Assembly (NCBI GenBank): GCA_027346205.1
Contig: DAIESR010000236.1
Location: 1-6,468, forward strand
Direction: 5' to 3'
Source of the DNA: Beijerinckiaceae bacterium
Lineage (GTDB): Bacteria > Pseudomonadota > Alphaproteobacteria > Rhizobiales > Beijerinckiaceae
Length of the DNA stretch: 6,468 bases
In this document: piece by piece, positions 5,305 to 6,468 of the stretch
Numbering within the stretch: position 1 is the first letter of the stretch
How the letters are laid out: each line of letters begins with the position of its first letter
Notes under the pieces: model-generated
The model's input: the letters and a program-made list of their open reading frames with translations, nothing else
Told to the model about the DNA's origin: nothing
The model's database searches: none
Translations under genes and position numbers: made by a program

Positions 5305-6173
5305 CAGCCTGCGCCCGAAATATCGCGCGCAATGAGCGCCCGAAGCTCCGATGTCACCATAGGCCTTTGCCCGAACCATCGCTCGAATCCGGGTACTGCT
5401 TGATGAAGAAGCATGCCCAGCCCCCCCGATGTCGCAAGGCCGCGGGCGCGCGCTGCTCTCAAAAGCTCCGTTTCGAGCGGCACATAGACGATGTCGGCGA
5501 CCACCGCATGATCGGGCAATGGCGCGAGATCGATTGCAAGCGGCGGCTGATTGGCCATGCCGAGCGAAGTCGTATTGACGACAAGATCAGCTCTTTCGAG
5601 GCACCGCGGCAAAGCTGAAAAATCATGAAGCTCGATGCGCTGATCGGGATCAATCCCATGCACCAATTCAATCAGATTCTGACCGCGCGATCGACTGCGA
5701 TTGATTAGCGTGATCTGCGGATGACAGCGCATCATCAGCGCATAGACGATGGCACGCGCCGCGCCACCAGCACCGATCACGACGACTTTTTCACAGCGAT
5801 CTGCCCAATTTGGAGCATCTTCATCGAGAGAGGCGAGAAAACCTGCAATGTCCGTATTGTCTCCACAGAGTTTTCCCGCATCCATCCACAAAGTATTCAC
5901 AGCTTGTAGACGTTGTGCGCCTGCCGTGGTTTGCGCGCAAAACCCATAGGCCATTTCTTTATGCGGCAAGGTGACATTGCCGCCGATGAAGCCCTGATGC
6001 GGGAAAGTCGTGAGAAATTCTGCCAGTGCTTCCGGGCGCACGGCGATACGCTCATAAGAGCCGGAAAGCCCAAGCGTCTTCAGCCAGTAATTATGGATCA
6101 ACGGCGACCGCGAATGCGAAATTGGCCAGCCAATGACAAAGGCACGGGACGCATGATCTTGCGGCGTGCTCAT
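5304..6173 (-). CDS. aroE: Shikimate dehydrogenase (NADP+), 289 aa
   Basis: AroE reduces 3-dehydroshikimate to shikimate with NADPH in the chorismate pathway. Substrate-binding and catalytic residues are visible: SHSRSP (19-24), NVTLPHK with the catalytic K72, N93, and GDNTD with D108. The nucleotide-binding fold follows: GAGGAARA (134-141), NRSRSR (158-163) for the NADP phosphate, then NTTSLGM (200-206), and the closing GLGMLLHQAVPGFERWFG (251-268). Length is slightly above the usual 270-285, with a short N-terminal extension before the core begins at AFVIGWPISH. The ATG at 6171-6173 overlaps the maf stop codon by 4 nt (ATGA) and its stop overlaps the coaE start by 1 nt. Confidence 0.97.
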   Translation of the reverse strand: MSTPQDHASRAFVIGWPISHSRSPLIHNYWLKTLGLSGSYERIAVRPEALAEFLTTFPHQGFIGGNVTLPHKEMAYGFCAQTTAGAQRLQAVNTLWMDAGKLCGDNTDIAGFLASLDEDAPNWADRCEKVVVIGAGGAARAIVYALMMRCHPQITLINRSRSRGQNLIELVHGIDPDQRIELHDFSALPRCLERADLVVNTTSLGMANQPPLAIDLAPLPDHAVVADIVYVPLETELLRAARARGLATSGGLGMLLHQAVPGFERWFGQRPMVTSELRALIARDISGAG

Positions 6174-6468
6174 CCCACAAGACTGCCTTCACGCCGAAGG
6201 AAGACGAGCAGAGATAGGAGCGGCAATCCAAGAATGGTCGCATGATCGCCCTCGATCTTCTCGAAGAGATGCATGCCGAGACCCTCGGCTTGATAAGCGC
6301 CGACACTTGCCAACACATCATCGCCAGCTGCTTCCATATAGCGATCGACGAAGCGTCTGGTCAAAGTTCGACAGGTGAGCCGCGCCGTTGTAACAGTCTC
6401 GAACAGCATGGACCCCTCGCGCATGAGGCAAAGCGCCGAATGAAGCTCATGCGTTTGTCCGGAAAAGC
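6170..6468 (-). CDS. maf: Maf family nucleotide pyrophosphatase, C-terminal part (gene continues past the right edge)
   Basis: Only the C-terminal 99 codons are inside the window; the reading frame is open to the right edge with no start needed at 6424. Visible are FSGQTHELHSAL (the conserved SGxTHE segment of Maf proteins), the TLTRRFVDRYMEAAGD region and GAYQAEGLGMHLFEKIEGDHATILGLPL near the end. Maf proteins hydrolyse the alpha-beta phosphate bond of non-standard nucleoside triphosphates. The AEGLG variant of the substrate-proximal motif resembles the YceF-type (7-methyl-GTP) rather than the YhdE-type (dTTP/UTP) subgroup, an inference from memory. The N-terminal SxSPRR motif is outside the window. 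The stop overlaps the aroE start by 4 nt. An internal ATG at 6422-6424 is not the start, because the family motif extends upstream of it. Confidence 0.92.
   Translation of the reverse strand, partial: FSGQTHELHSALCLMREGSMLFETVTTARLTCRTLTRRFVDRYMEAAGDDVLASVGAYQAEGLGMHLFEKIEGDHATILGLPLLSLLVFLRREGSLVG

Noticed and set aside
5305..5379. N-terminal extension of CoaE from the ATG at 5379
   Set aside because: It overlaps aroE by 75 nt and pushes the P-loop away from its usual N-terminal position; the ATG at 5304 is coupled to the aroE stop.
5881..5904. DnaA-box-like words (CCATCCACA, GTATTCACA)
   Set aside because: Each has two mismatches to TTATCCACA and they lie within aroE coding sequence. Two loose matches do not make an origin.

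Overview
The window is an ordinary, densely packed block of alphaproteobacterial housekeeping genes. The neighbour set (Smr-domain protein, MltA, Tim44-like protein, FxsA, SecB, DnaQ, CoaE, AroE, Maf) and the GC-rich base use point to the Hyphomicrobiales (Rhizobiales). From memory, the same order lies near the replication origin and gyrB in Agrobacterium/Rhizobium relatives. A Beijerinckiaceae/Methylocystaceae-type member is plausible, but the sequence alone does not prove it. I see no mobile element, CRISPR array, tRNA, rRNA or phage gene.

Layout from left to right: 1-141 has no gene I can support, only an imperfect stem just after the smr stop. A minus-strand group (transcribed right to left) covers the Tim44-like gene (1953-2666), mltA (732-1901) and the Smr gene (142-735). 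A divergent intergenic region (2667-2909) is AT-rich on one side and carries four short inverted repeats. Two plus-strand genes follow: fxsA (2910-3350) and secB (3472-3963), separated by a 121-nt spacer. Next comes a minus-strand group maf (partial, enters from the right edge), aroE, coaE, dnaQ. Its genes overlap or nearly touch, so they are probably translated from one message. dnaQ converges on secB with a single base between the stop codons.

Functional themes: envelope and export (SecB chaperone, FxsA membrane protein, membrane-anchored Tim44-like protein, MltA murein hydrolase), nucleic acid maintenance (DnaQ proofreading exonuclease, Smr-domain protein), nucleotide-pool cleaning (Maf), and core metabolism (AroE for chorismate, CoaE for coenzyme A). 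All key catalytic motifs I looked for are present in the visible parts of the proteins, and I see no frameshift or pseudogene.

The points most worth a second look are small. There is a perfect 10-bp-stem hairpin inside the dnaQ 3' end that sits where a secB terminator would be expected. Three inverted repeats abut one another in the fxsA/Tim44 divergent region. The predicted MltA lacks any obvious export signal. I did not find a previously undescribed system.
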